Shown here: in pieces, positions 23,638 to 32,939 of the stretch
How positions within the stretch are numbered: the stretch's first letter is position 1
Layout: every line of letters begins with the position of its first letter
From: Parvibaculum sp.
GTDB taxonomy: Bacteria; Pseudomonadota; Alphaproteobacteria; Parvibaculales; Parvibaculaceae
Length of the DNA: 64,000 bases
Direction of reading: 5' to 3'
Assembly: GCF_019635935.1 (NCBI RefSeq)
Contig: NZ_JAHBYN010000001.1
Coordinates: 620,001 to 684,000, forward strand
Notes under the pieces: model-generated
Databases searched by the model: none
What the model was told of the DNA's origin: nothing
What the model saw: only the letters and a program-made list of their open reading frames with translations
Position numbers and translations under genes: made by a program

Positions 23638-24884
23638 GTCGCCCCCCGGATGATATCGACGGGCCGCACCGCCGCCGCCTTGCGCGCCGGGAACCACGCC
23701 GCCACAACCGCGGACACCAGCGCAAAGGCACCGCCGACGCCGAACTGGAACGGGCCCTTTTCGAGCGGCAGCTTCTGCGTATCCATCAGGCCCGGCACCG
23801 TTATTTCAACGGTCCCCAGCATCTGTAACAAAATGAGTCCCAGGCCCCAGCCGAGAAACATTCCGATCAGGCCGACAAAGGCGCCCTGCACCAGAAATAT
23901 CCGCTCGATATCGCCGGCGCGAAAACCCATCGACATCAGGATCGCGATGTCGCGCCGCTTTTCCATCACTACCGTCGAGATGATGTTGAAGATGCCGAAT
24001 GCGGCGACCGCCATGATCGCCCCGACGATCGAATAAGTGATGATGTTGCGCACGATGAAGAGGCCGAGAAAATCCCGGTTGACCTCCTGCCAGGATTCGG
24101 TGCGGTAGCCCCAGCGGCTTTCGAGCTGCGACGCGTATTCCTCGGCCACATCGGGGTCGGCGATCTTGATGCGGATGCGATTGGCAATGAACGGCTTGTC
24201 GAGCAACACCTGCGCATCCTTGATCAGCATATAGGCCTGCCCTTCGTCGAGCAGCAGGTTGCCGGTGCGGAAAATGCCGACCACCTTCATCCGGCGCACA
24301 AGCCCGGCCGGCGAAACGACGGTCGCGAGATCGTCCATGCCGAGGCCGAGGCGTGTCGACATGCCCTGCCCGATCACAATGCCTTGCGACGCCGTCTTGA
24401 GGCGCATCAGGCTGCCTTCCAGCATGTCGGATTCGATGGTGGTGAGAAAACGCTCCTTCTCGGGATCGACCCCGGCGATACCGGCGCTCGCATCCTTCGA
24501 GGCATAGCGGATGATCGCCTGCCCCATCAGCGCGGCTTCGGCGACGACGCCGGGTTGCCGCGAAAGCTCTTCGACCATTGCGCCGTGATTCTTGATGCCG
24601 CGCAGATATTCGCGCGGTTTGGTGTTGGTCAGCGTCACAGCACCTTGCGGAAAGGCAATGAAGACGGGCTGCGGCGCCGCCTCGCGAAATTCATCCTTGA
24701 TGGTGATATGCGGCGCATTGTCGAGCAGACGCTTGACCATATCCTGCTCGGAACCCGACATCAGCGCCGAAGTCGCGACGAAAAATCCGACGCCAAGCGC
24801 CACACCCAGCGTCGACACGAGCGTTTGGCGGCGCCGGTATCGAAGTTGCGCCGCCGCTATGCCCATGCTGACACGCCAGAGCAT
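23634..24884 (-). CDS. ABC transporter permease (FtsX/MacB-like)
   Basis: 416 residues. One membrane segment near the N-terminus, a large periplasmic domain (about 45-260) and three segments in the C-terminal FtsX-like domain (about 275-405, for example ITYSIVGAIMAVAAFGIFNIIS). This is the MacB/LolC/DevC topology. Encoded just downstream of a periplasmic adaptor and overlapping the ATPase. Confidence 0.88.
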   Translation of the reverse strand: MLWRVSMGIAAAQLRYRRRQTLVSTLGVALGVGFFVATSALMSGSEQDMVKRLLDNAPHITIKDEFREAAPQPVFIAFPQGAVTLTNTKPREYLRGIKNHGAMVEELSRQPGVVAEAALMGQAIIRYASKDASAGIAGVDPEKERFLTTIESDMLEGSLMRLKTASQGIVIGQGMSTRLGLGMDDLATVVSPAGLVRRMKVVGIFRTGNLLLDEGQAYMLIKDAQVLLDKPFIANRIRIKIADPDVAEEYASQLESRWGYRTESWQEVNRDFLGLFIVRNIITYSIVGAIMAVAAFGIFNIISTVVMEKRRDIAILMSMGFRAGDIERIFLVQGAFVGLIGMFLGWGLGLILLQMLGTVEITVPGLMDTQKLPLEKGPFQFGVGGAFALVSAVVAAWFPARKAAAVRPVDIIRGAT

Positions 24885-24887
24885 TGC

Positions 24888-25934
24888 CTACTCCCGGTCG
24901 GCGTTCGGACGGACACGCCCGCCCTCGGCGATCCCGGCCGATGGATTGACGACGATGGTGTCGTCGTCCGAGAGGCCGGACAGAATTTCGGCCTCCGCAT
25001 TGCCGACAGCGCCAAGCGTCACCGGACGGAGTTGTACGCGCCCGCCTTCGACAACCCAGACGGCGCCACCCACAATAGCCGTCAGCGGCACGAGCAATGC
25101 ATTTTCCTCGCGACGCACGACGATGTTGATTTCGGTCGTCATGCCGGAGACAAGCGGGGTGTCGTCCGGCAGCGCAATATAGACGCGGTAGGTCCGCGCC
25201 ACCGGATCGCCATGGGGTGTGATGCCGCTGACCGTTCCCTCAAGCACCTGCCCGGCAAAGGCATCGGCCCGGATCAACGCAGCCTGACCCATTTCGACCT
25301 TGAGGATGTCTTCTTCGTCGACCTCCGCGTCGATCTGCAGCGCCGCGGCGTCGCCGACCAGGAAGAGCACCTGTCCCGGCTGCGCCATATCGCCGATCTT
25401 GAGCTGGTTCTCGGAACGTAGAACGGTGCCGGCGATGGGTGCGGTGAGGAAATGTTCGTCGAGCCGCGCCTGCGCGCCCTGCAGCGCTGCAATGGCTGCG
25501 GCATGCGCCGTTTCCATCTGGTCGAGAACGGCGGCACTGACATGCCCGGAGCGGCGAAGCGTGCGGGTGCGCTCAAGTTCGGAAGCCGCGAGTTGCAACC
25601 TTGCGCGGAGTTCCTGCACCCGGGAAATTTCCTCGCGTGCATCGATCACCGCAAGGACATTCCCGGCCTCCACGGTCGCGCCCTCTCGCGCCACCACTTC
25701 CGTCAGCCGGCCGGAGATCTTGGTACCGACCCGCGCATAGGAAATCGGCTCGACAGTGCCCGTGGCATAGACAGCCTCGACCGCCATGCCGCGTGTCGGC
25801 GCCGCGACCTGAACGGCCGGCGCGCGCAGGAACAGGAAATAGACCGCAAGCAATAGAAGGATGACGAGCGCGACGCCGCCACCCCAGATCATGCGCTGTC
25901 GCAAAGTGCCTCCGCCGCTCTTCGGGCTGTTCAC
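24888..25934 (-). CDS. HlyD/MacA-family periplasmic adaptor subunit
   Basis: About 348 residues. An N-terminal membrane anchor (WGGGVALVILLLLAVYFLFL), a barrel-sandwich domain in two halves (GTKISGRLTEVVAREGATVEAGN... and ...FLTAPIAGTVL), a helical hairpin between, then beta-barrel and membrane-proximal domains. With the permease and ATPase it forms a tripartite MacAB- or DevBCA-like exporter. The start is uncertain: a GTG at 25934 fits best, an ATG at 25892 is possible. No outer-membrane channel gene is nearby. Confidence 0.85.
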   Translation of the reverse strand: MNSPKSGGGTLRQRMIWGGGVALVILLLLAVYFLFLRAPAVQVAAPTRGMAVEAVYATGTVEPISYARVGTKISGRLTEVVAREGATVEAGNVLAVIDAREEISRVQELRARLQLAASELERTRTLRRSGHVSAAVLDQMETAHAAAIAALQGAQARLDEHFLTAPIAGTVLRSENQLKIGDMAQPGQVLFLVGDAAALQIDAEVDEEDILKVEMGQAALIRADAFAGQVLEGTVSGITPHGDPVARTYRVYIALPDDTPLVSGMTTEINIVVRREENALLVPLTAIVGGAVWVVEGGRVQLRPVTLGAVGNAEAEILSGLSDDDTIVVNPSAGIAEGGRVRPNADRE

Positions 25935-26022
25935 AGATGACAACTTATATAGCAGAATCGACGGCGGAATGCGCAAAGCCTGAACGGACGCAATGCCGCA
26001 TCGGAAATCGGGGGAACGACGG

Positions 26023-26436
26023 ATGAACGGAAACGAGACACAGACGAAGGTAATCCGGGGATTTGCATGGGCCGATCTTGCGATCACATTGCCTTTCGCC
26101 CTGCCCTTCATCGCCGAGGCGGTGATCTCGCTGCTCTGGTTCCTCGACAGATGGCTCGGCTTCGACACGCCGTCGATCATGTTCGAGGCCGGTCCCTTCG
26201 GTCTGATGTTCGTTCATATCATGGGTGTGCTCGGCGTCGTCTGGGCGCTGGCGCGGCTGCGTCGTCCAGAAGCCGACCTCGCGCGGATGGATGCGCGCGC
26301 CCGCCTCGCCGTGACGGCGCTGATCCTTTATGCGATTGCGCTGGGTGCAACGCCGGTGTTGTGGCTCTTCGTGATAAGCGAGGTCGCGGGCAGCGCGGCG
26401 CAGTTCGCGGTCCTGCGGCGAAAATCGGCTCAGTGA
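26023..26436 (+). CDS. Small four-helix membrane protein, function unknown
   Basis: 137 residues with about four predicted membrane segments (LPFALPFIAEAVISLLWFL; FGLMFVHIMGVLGVVWAL; LAVTALILYAIALGATPVLWLFVI). The start at 26023 has GGGGGAACG upstream; an ATG at 25993 would add ten residues. It is divergent from the exporter operon, and its 3' end overlaps the end of dnaE2 by seven bases on the opposite strand. I do not recognise the family. Confidence 0.65.
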   Translation: MNGNETQTKVIRGFAWADLAITLPFALPFIAEAVISLLWFLDRWLGFDTPSIMFEAGPFGLMFVHIMGVLGVVWALARLRRPEADLARMDARARLAVTALILYAIALGATPVLWLFVISEVAGSAAQFAVLRRKSAQ

Positions 26437-29400
26437 AAATCGCGGCTTTTCGGCACGAAGCGCGCGGCGCGCAGCCGCCGTTCTTCGTGCCGGGCGGTCG
26501 CCGCTTCGCGCGGGTCGCGCGACACGCGCTTTACCTCGTCGACCGGCGACAGCGCCGCCTCGCCGATATCGCCGATGTCGGACACGAGCGCCAGTTCATG
26601 CGTCAGGTCTTCAAGTTCCTCGGCCACGACATGAATGACAATTCCCTCTTTCTGCACCCGTCCACGCACCAGCAGAAGCCGCGAGGAAATGACGACGCGC
26701 CGCCGCGCCTCGAAGAGCTTCGGCCAGATGATGATGTTGGCAATGCCCGTTTCGTCTTCGAGCGTCGCGAAAATAACGCCGCTCGCCGTGCCCGGCCGCT
26801 GCCGCACCAGCACCAGCCCGGCCAGCGTCACGCGACGGCCTGCTTCTGTCACCTTGAGCCCGGCATGCGGCATTGCACCCCGCGCCGCAAAGCGCGACCG
26901 CAGGAAGGAAACCGGATGCGCCTTCAGCGACAGCCGGAGCGTCGCGTAATCGAGCACCACATGCTCGCCAAGCGGCATGGCCGGCAGCGCCATTTCTTCC
27001 TCGCGCTGGAACCCGCCCTCCTCCAGCGCCGCAAACAGCGGTAGTGCGGCCGGCTGCCTGCCGGTGCTCCCGCCGCCATGACCGCCAAGCCCACGCACCG
27101 CCCAGAGCGCCGCCCGCCGGTCGAACCCCAGCGAGCGGAAGGTATCCGCGTCCGCCAGCCGTTCGATGACGCGCGGACCGAGACCCGTCCTCAACCAGAA
27201 GTGACGCACGGAATCGAAACCGCCGCCGCGCCTTTCCTCGACGATCCGGCCCGATGCTTCCTGAAACCCTTTCACCTGCCGGAAACCGAGCCTGACGGCA
27301 CACTTGTCCCCGGGTCGCTTTTCAAGCGTACAGTCCCAGTCGCTGTGATTGACGTCGACCTCGCATATTTCGACACCATGCTTCCGCGCATCGCGCACAA
27401 GCTGGGCGGCGGCATAAAAACCCATCGGCTGCGCATTGAGGATCGCCGCGCAGAACACATCCGGATAATGATGTTTGAGCCAGGCGGAAACATAGGCCAG
27501 CAGCGCGAAGCTCGCGGCATGGCTTTCGGGAAAGCCGTAATCGGCAAAGCCCTCGATCTGCTTGAAGCAGCGTTCGGCGAAATCGGCTTCGTATCCGTTG
27601 GCGAGCATGCCCGCGATGAACTTGTCGCGATACATGCCGATCGTGCCGGACTTGCGGAACGTCGCCATGGCGCGCCGCAACTGGTCGGACTCGCCCGGCG
27701 TGAAGCCCGCCGCGACAATCGCGATTTTCATCGCCTGCTCCTGGAACAGCGGCACGCCAAAGGTCTTGCACAACACGTCTTCGAGAACCTTGGAGGGATA
27801 GGTGACTTTCTCCGCTCCGCTGCGCCGTCGCAAATAAGGATGAACCATGTCGCCCTGAATGGGACCCGGCCGGACGATCGCCACCTCGACCACGAGATCG
27901 TAAAAGCAGCGCGGGCGCAGCCGCGGCAACATCGACATCTGCGCCCGGCTTTCCACCTGGAAGACGCCGATGGCATCCGCCTCGCACAGCATGTCGTAAA
28001 CGCCCTTGTCGTCCTGCGGCACATCGGCAAGTCCCATACGAATGCCGTAATGCTTGTCGAGCAGATCGAAGGCGCGCCGGATGCAGCTCAACATACCGAG
28101 CGCCAGCACGTCGATCTTGAGGATGCCCAGCGTGTCGAGATCGTCCTTGTCCCATTCGACAAAGGTACGGTCATCCATCGCCGCGTTCTGGATCGGCACG
28201 ACGTCTTCGAGCGGCCCTTTGGTAATGACGAAACCGCCCACATGCTGCGAAAGATGGCGCGGAAAGCCGATCAGTTCCCGCGCCAGCACCAACGCCTGCT
28301 GCAAGGTCCTGTCGCCGGGATCGAGCCCGGCCTCGCGCGCATCCTTTTCCGAGATGCCGCTGTTCGACCAGCCCCATGTCGAGCGCGAGAGCGCGTTGAC
28401 GACATCCTCCGACAGCCCGAAAACCTTGCCGACATCGCGAATGGCGCTGCGCGAACGATAGGAAATGACCGTCGCGGCAATACCCGCGCGATGCCGCCCG
28501 TATTTTTCGTAGATATACTGGATCACCTCCTCGCGCCGCTCATGCTCGAAATCGACATCGATATCGGGCGGCTCGTTGCGATCCTTCGAGACGAACCGCT
28601 CGAACAGAAGATCGATCTCGGTCGGGTTGACCGACGTAATGCCGAGACAGAAACAGACCGAGGAATTGGCCGCCGAGCCCCGCCCTTGACAGAGTATGTT
28701 TTGCTCTCGCGCATAGCGCACGATATCGTGCACGGTCAGAAAATAAGGCGCGTATTTCATCTCGCCGATCAACGCCAGCTCATGCGCTATGGTTGCTTTG
28801 AGCTTGGGGGCGATACCGCCGGGAAACCGCCTTGCGGCCCCCTCCCATGTCAGCCGCTCGAGAAGTTGCTGCGGTGTCTCATGCGCGGAAAAATTGTCGG
28901 CCGGGTATTCGTAACGAAGTTCGTCGAGCGAAAATGCGCAGCGCGCAACGATGTCGCCCGTCGAGGCCAGCGCCTGCGGCGCATGATCGAGAAGCCGCGC
29001 CATCTCCGCCCCGCTTTTGACATGCCGCTCGGCATTGGCCGCGAGCCGGAACCCCGCCTCCGCCAGCGTGCAATGCGCGCGGACGCAGGTCACGACATCG
29101 GCCAGCGGTTTGCGGTCCGGCGTGTGATAAAGCACATCGTTTGTGGCGACGAGCGGAACGTCCGCCTCTCGCGCCATGCGGTCGAGCAGAACGAAACGGC
29201 GTTTGTCGTCGGCGCGGTAGAGCGGCGCGAGACCGAGCCAGACCGAACCCGGATAGGCTTGCGCGAGTTGCGCGAGCGAGGCAGCGAAATCCTTGCCCGG
29301 CACCGGCGGCGGCATGGCGATGAAACATTGCCCCTCACCATGCGCCAGCACATCGCCAAGCGTCAGATGGCATTGCCCCTTGGCCGCGCGCCGGTTGCCG

Positions 29401-29687
29401 AGCGTCAGCAGTCGCGTCAGCCGCGCATAGGCCGCCCGATCTTGCGGATAGGCGATAACCTCGAACCCGTCCATTGTCGCCAGACGCGCGCCGACAAGCA
29501 GCCGCAAGTCCGCTTCCTTCGCCGCTGCATGCGCGCGCACGACGCCTGCCAGCGTATTGCGGTCGGCGATGCCGATCGCCGCAAGCCTCTGCGCCTTCGC
29601 CGCCAGCACCAGCTCATCGGCATGCGATGCTCCGCGCAGGAAACTGAAATTGCTCGCAATCGCAAGCTCGGCATATGACGTGCTCAT
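26430..29687 (-). CDS. dnaE2: Error-prone DNA polymerase DnaE2 (ImuC)
   Basis: 1085-residue C-family polymerase for SOS translesion synthesis. N-terminal PHP domain (YAELAIASNFSFLRGASHADELV), a polymerase core with PPDIDVDFEHERR around residue 375, and a C-terminal OB-type segment. It overlaps imuB by four bases (ATGA), so imuB-dnaE2 is one transcript, with a LexA box upstream of imuB. The start follows from the overlap and the family N-terminus; the open frame up to 29828 is imuB in another phase. Confidence 0.95.
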   Translation of the reverse strand: MSTSYAELAIASNFSFLRGASHADELVLAAKAQRLAAIGIADRNTLAGVVRAHAAAKEADLRLLVGARLATMDGFEVIAYPQDRAAYARLTRLLTLGNRRAAKGQCHLTLGDVLAHGEGQCFIAMPPPVPGKDFAASLAQLAQAYPGSVWLGLAPLYRADDKRRFVLLDRMAREADVPLVATNDVLYHTPDRKPLADVVTCVRAHCTLAEAGFRLAANAERHVKSGAEMARLLDHAPQALASTGDIVARCAFSLDELRYEYPADNFSAHETPQQLLERLTWEGAARRFPGGIAPKLKATIAHELALIGEMKYAPYFLTVHDIVRYAREQNILCQGRGSAANSSVCFCLGITSVNPTEIDLLFERFVSKDRNEPPDIDVDFEHERREEVIQYIYEKYGRHRAGIAATVISYRSRSAIRDVGKVFGLSEDVVNALSRSTWGWSNSGISEKDAREAGLDPGDRTLQQALVLARELIGFPRHLSQHVGGFVITKGPLEDVVPIQNAAMDDRTFVEWDKDDLDTLGILKIDVLALGMLSCIRRAFDLLDKHYGIRMGLADVPQDDKGVYDMLCEADAIGVFQVESRAQMSMLPRLRPRCFYDLVVEVAIVRPGPIQGDMVHPYLRRRSGAEKVTYPSKVLEDVLCKTFGVPLFQEQAMKIAIVAAGFTPGESDQLRRAMATFRKSGTIGMYRDKFIAGMLANGYEADFAERCFKQIEGFADYGFPESHAASFALLAYVSAWLKHHYPDVFCAAILNAQPMGFYAAAQLVRDARKHGVEICEVDVNHSDWDCTLEKRPGDKCAVRLGFRQVKGFQEASGRIVEERRGGGFDSVRHFWLRTGLGPRVIERLADADTFRSLGFDRRAALWAVRGLGGHGGGSTGRQPAALPLFAALEEGGFQREEEMALPAMPLGEHVVLDYATLRLSLKAHPVSFLRSRFAARGAMPHAGLKVTEAGRRVTLAGLVLVRQRPGTASGVIFATLEDETGIANIIIWPKLFEARRRVVISSRLLLVRGRVQKEGIVIHVVAEELEDLTHELALVSDIGDIGEAALSPVDEVKRVSRDPREAATARHEERRLRAARFVPKSRDFH

Positions 29688-31291
29688 TCGAACACCCCGT
29701 GCAGATACCAGCGCGGCCCTTCCGTATCGCGCAGGTAAAGCCCGTCGCGGTAAAGCCAGAAGCGCCGCCCCTCGGCATCCTCCACGCGGTAGTAATCGCG
29801 CGTGCGCCTTTCGCCCCGTCGCCACCATTCGGGCGCGATCCGCTCCGGCCCCTCGGCCCGCGTCACCCGATGCGTGACGCGCCGCCAGCGGAAAATGCGC
29901 GGCGGCCCTTCCGGCACTTCGGCAACCGCTTCCACAGGCTCCGGCCGCGCCAACAGCCTGATCGGCCGGGCAAGACTTCCCGCCAGCGCCGCCGCCATCT
30001 GTTCTTCGACTTGCGCCCGCCAGCCGCGCATTGCCGGTGTCGCGCCACGCACCGCAGACACGGAAACGACAGCCCGTTCGGGAATATGGCTGGCGCGCGG
30101 TTCGAGCCGAACGATGCGTTCATGGCCGAGCCGGGCGCCGAGCCGGTCGATGATCTGCGCCAGGGCTTCCGCATCAGCGCCCTCTGCATCGAAACGGTCC
30201 TGCGCCGGCGCCAGCGTATCTGTCGCAAGCGCCGCCAGCATTGCCGCTTCGATACCGAAACCCGCGTCGAAATCGTCGCCGGCCTGCGCAAGTTTTTCAC
30301 GAAAAAGCCGCGCCAGATGCAGGGCATCATGCGAGGGAGCGGCCGTACCGGCGAAAAGTCGCGTCACCTCGCCATCGGCACGAAACAGCGTCAGTTCGAG
30401 CCGCCGCGCCCCGCGCCGTTCATGCGCGAGCAACCGGCAGAGTTCGCCGGCGAGAAGCCGCACCGCCTCTTCGATGTCTTCGGTTCGCGTCAACCCCTCG
30501 GCAAATATCCCGCGCGCACGGAAAGGCGCGGGCGGACGCAGCGGCGAAATCGGCTCGCGCGCAAAACCGAGCGCTTCGTCGAGACGCTGCGCCACATGCC
30601 GCCCGAACCGCGCGGTAATGGGCGCGCGCGGTTTGCCATAGAGATCGCCGGCGCGTTTGAGGCCGAGCCGCATCAGTCCGTCGACTGTCGCATCGTCGAG
30701 GCGCAGCGCCGCCACCGGCAATTTTTCGAGCGCCGCCGCCTCGTCCCCCGGCAGCAGGATGAAAGCCGGCGCCGTGCCATAGCGCGCCAGCGCCCAGGCC
30801 GCGCCCGGTGTCGAGGCGACGGCCACCCGCACCGTCAATCCGAAGCCATGAAGCCGCTTCTGCAAATCGGCAACGAGCGCCGCCTCGCCGCCGAACAGAT
30901 GATCGCAACCGCTGATGTCGAGCATGAGCCCGTCGGGCTCTTCGCCGATCCCTGCAGGATCAACCGCCGTCCACGGCGTGTAGCGCCCGCACCAGAGCGC
31001 AAGCCGCTTCAGCGCCGCCCGGTCGGCCGCAAAATCGGCGGCCCGCAATTCGAGCCCCGGGCAAAGCGTCATCGCGTCGGGCACGAGCTGCCCCGGCGCA
31101 ACGCCGGCCGCCGCCGCCGTCCTGTTGCACGCGGTCACGCGGACGCCGCCCTGCCCCGGCGCGGCCAGCGCCAGCGGTGCCTTGGGTGCCTGAACCTTGC
31201 CGCGTGTCCGGCGATCCGCCCGGTAAAGCCGCTCCACCGGCCAGTGCGGCAGCCAAACCGCGGCAACCCGCCTTTTTTCGTCCATCCGCAT
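29684..31291 (-). CDS. imuB: ImuB, inactive Y-family polymerase-like mutasome hub
   Basis: 535 residues. ImuB links DnaE2 to the beta clamp. The N-terminus RVAAVWLPHWPVERL replaces the DxD-type metal-binding start of active Y-family polymerases, as expected for ImuB. Later parts include GYTPWTAVDPAG-like and DGLMLDISGCDHLFGGEAAL segments typical of the family. The start may be 31291 or 31285. The 3' end overlaps dnaE2. Confidence 0.9.
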   Translation of the reverse strand: MRMDEKRRVAAVWLPHWPVERLYRADRRTRGKVQAPKAPLALAAPGQGGVRVTACNRTAAAAGVAPGQLVPDAMTLCPGLELRAADFAADRAALKRLALWCGRYTPWTAVDPAGIGEEPDGLMLDISGCDHLFGGEAALVADLQKRLHGFGLTVRVAVASTPGAAWALARYGTAPAFILLPGDEAAALEKLPVAALRLDDATVDGLMRLGLKRAGDLYGKPRAPITARFGRHVAQRLDEALGFAREPISPLRPPAPFRARGIFAEGLTRTEDIEEAVRLLAGELCRLLAHERRGARRLELTLFRADGEVTRLFAGTAAPSHDALHLARLFREKLAQAGDDFDAGFGIEAAMLAALATDTLAPAQDRFDAEGADAEALAQIIDRLGARLGHERIVRLEPRASHIPERAVVSVSAVRGATPAMRGWRAQVEEQMAAALAGSLARPIRLLARPEPVEAVAEVPEGPPRIFRWRRVTHRVTRAEGPERIAPEWWRRGERRTRDYYRVEDAEGRRFWLYRDGLYLRDTEGPRWYLHGVFE

Positions 31292-31312
31292 AGCCGGCAA
31301 GGCCCGTTAAAG

Positions 31313-31327
31313 GAACAAATAGAGAAC
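31313..31327. promoter_or_regulatory. LexA (SOS) box upstream of imuB-dnaE2
   Basis: GAAC-AAATAGA-GAAC, which is GTTC-N7-GTTC on the minus strand, the alphaproteobacterial LexA consensus. It is 22 bases before the imuB start. Confidence 0.88.
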
Positions 31328-31404
31328 ATGTACTTTGGCCCCGCCCGGTCCCAAAGGCGAGTCGAATCTCGCGCTGCCCTGTTTTTGCCTGAAAAGGACG
31401 TAGG

Positions 31405-31692
31405 ATGAGCCTTGCCACACCCGAAAGGCATTCGCCCATGACGAAGCATCCGCTCTTCATTCTCGCACTGGCCATACCGCTGGCGCTGGCCGCCTGCGCC
31501 GACCCGCAAGCCGAGCAGGCGCGTCTCGATGCGCTCGACCACAAGAATTGCACCGATCTCGGCTTCGAGCCCGGCACCGAGGCCTATGGCAATTGCCGGC
31601 TGAAGATGAGGGAAATCCGCGCGAAGGAAGAAGGCAGCCGTTCGCCCAATATCGGGTTTGGCGTCGGCATCGGCGTCAGCAAGGGTTTCTGA
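31405..31692 (+). CDS. Small lipoprotein, paralogue of the next gene
   Basis: 95 residues. A signal peptide ends with lipobox LAAC, then a short mature chain with DLGFEPGTEAYGNCRLKMREIRAKEE. The start at 31405 has AAGGA upstream; an ATG at 31438 would give a more compact signal peptide. The next gene encodes the same GF-PGTEA-NC-LK-EIRA pattern, so they are tandem duplicates. Function unknown; lies between the two SOS transcripts. Confidence 0.75.
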   Translation: MSLATPERHSPMTKHPLFILALAIPLALAACADPQAEQARLDALDHKNCTDLGFEPGTEAYGNCRLKMREIRAKEEGSRSPNIGFGVGIGVSKGF

Positions 31693-31714
31693 TGCACGGA
31701 GAGAGGAGTTTCGC

Positions 31715-32011
31715 ATGAAGATCGCGAAAACGGCTCTGGCTTTCACGGCATTTCTGGCGCTCGCCGCCTGTGCGAACCCGCAGGAACAGGCGGCGCGCGC
31801 CGCCGCCCAGACGCAGGCCGACGGCGCGGAATGCGAACGGCTCGGCTTCACGCCCGGCACCGAAGCCTTCGCCAATTGTCAGTTGAAGCTGAAGGAAATT
31901 CGCGCCCAGGAGCAAAACACGCAAGCCCTGCGGCGCGCGCAGACGCCGCCGCCCTTCTGGGGCCCCTGGCCGGGCTACTATCCTCACCCTTATCCTTACA
32001 GGCGCTGGTAA
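31715..32011 (+). CDS. Small lipoprotein with GFTPGTEAFANC motif
   Basis: 98 residues. Signal peptide MKIAKTALAFTAFLALAAC with lipidated Cys at about residue 19, then ECERLGFTPGTEAFANCQLKLKEIRAQ, shared with the upstream paralogue, and a Pro/Tyr/Trp-rich tail. Strong ribosome site GAGAGGAG. Function unknown; likely outer-membrane lipoprotein. Confidence 0.78.
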   Translation: MKIAKTALAFTAFLALAACANPQEQAARAAAQTQADGAECERLGFTPGTEAFANCQLKLKEIRAQEQNTQALRRAQTPPPFWGPWPGYYPHPYPYRRW

Positions 32012-32012
32012 C

Positions 32013-32840
32013 TCAGGCGCTTTGCCTGAACGCCACCACGCGCGCCTCCGCCGGCACGGGCGGCGTTTCTTTGAACGCGGGCACAATCGCGTCGGCGAGC
32101 ACGAAACCTTTGTCGCCCCCATGCCACGCCACGTTCCATGCGCCCGGCGCCCCGCCGCGAACCCGCGCCAGCGCCGCGCGCCAGCAGGATGCGCCGGTCA
32201 ATCCGCCAAATTTCTCCGTACCGGGAACAATGCGGCCGGGAAGAGCTGCGATGCGCCAGCGTGTGACGGCCGCACTGGCCGCGCCGCCGCCATGCCCCGT
32301 AAACAGAAGTACCGGCGTTCCCTTTTCTTCCGCCGCCAGTTGCAACCGCCGCGTCGCCGTCAGATCGAGCGCGGCGGCGCGCCCGTCCACCTCGCCGATA
32401 ACGGCGGCAAAGACGCCGGACCGCAACGCCTCCTCCATCGCCCACAGGCAATCGGTAGCGCTACCCGGCAGCGCAAGCACAAGCCGCGTCGGATCGAGCC
32501 CGAACGCGGCAAGCCCCGGCCCGTAAAGCGCGCCGATGTCGAAGGGCGGTTGCGCCGATTGGCACCAGAGCACGGGACCGGACCCGTTTTCGGCAAAGCA
32601 TGCGGCAAGCGCCGCCAGGAAACCCGTCGTCGCGCCCATGTCGCGGTAATCCTCGGCACCCACCTCATGCAAGGCTCCGGCTTTCAGACCGCCGCCCGGC
32701 AGCGCTGCGTCGATCACTTCGACGCCCAGCGATACGAAACGCCCGCCCGCCTCCGCAAATTCGGCGGAAGGCCCCGCAATACGGGTCCTGAGATCGGCGA
32801 CAAGCGCGGCTCTGGCATCCTGTTGTGAAAGCGGCGGCAT
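32013..32840 (-). CDS. imuA: ImuA, RecA-like SOS mutasome protein
   Basis: 275 residues. ImuA works with ImuB and DnaE2 in induced mutagenesis. The sequence has a RecA-like fold: SLGVEVIDAALPGGGLKAGALHEV at the start, ATTGFLAALAACF in the P-loop region, and LLFTGHGG later. A LexA box lies 13 bases before the ATG. Unlike the usual lexA-imuA-imuB-dnaE2 operon, it is separated from imuB by two lipoprotein genes on the other strand. Confidence 0.88.
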   Translation of the reverse strand: MPPLSQQDARAALVADLRTRIAGPSAEFAEAGGRFVSLGVEVIDAALPGGGLKAGALHEVGAEDYRDMGATTGFLAALAACFAENGSGPVLWCQSAQPPFDIGALYGPGLAAFGLDPTRLVLALPGSATDCLWAMEEALRSGVFAAVIGEVDGRAAALDLTATRRLQLAAEEKGTPVLLFTGHGGGAASAAVTRWRIAALPGRIVPGTEKFGGLTGASCWRAALARVRGGAPGAWNVAWHGGDKGFVLADAIVPAFKETPPVPAEARVVAFRQSA

Positions 32841-32852
32841 GGCAAACCCGTT

Positions 32853-32867
32853 GTTCTTGTTTTGTTC
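32853..32867. promoter_or_regulatory. LexA (SOS) box upstream of imuA
   Basis: GTTCTTGTTTTGTTC is a perfect GTTC-N7-GTTC site next to the imuA start codon. Confidence 0.9.
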
Positions 32868-32939
32868 TAAACATTCGCCGCAGCCAGGTCAAGAGCGCCA
32901 GCAACCGAACGCGACACTGGAAACTTATCGAAAACCCGG

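Noticed and set aside
27078..29678. 866-codon plus-strand frame
   Set aside because: Antisense to dnaE2, which has clear polymerase motifs.
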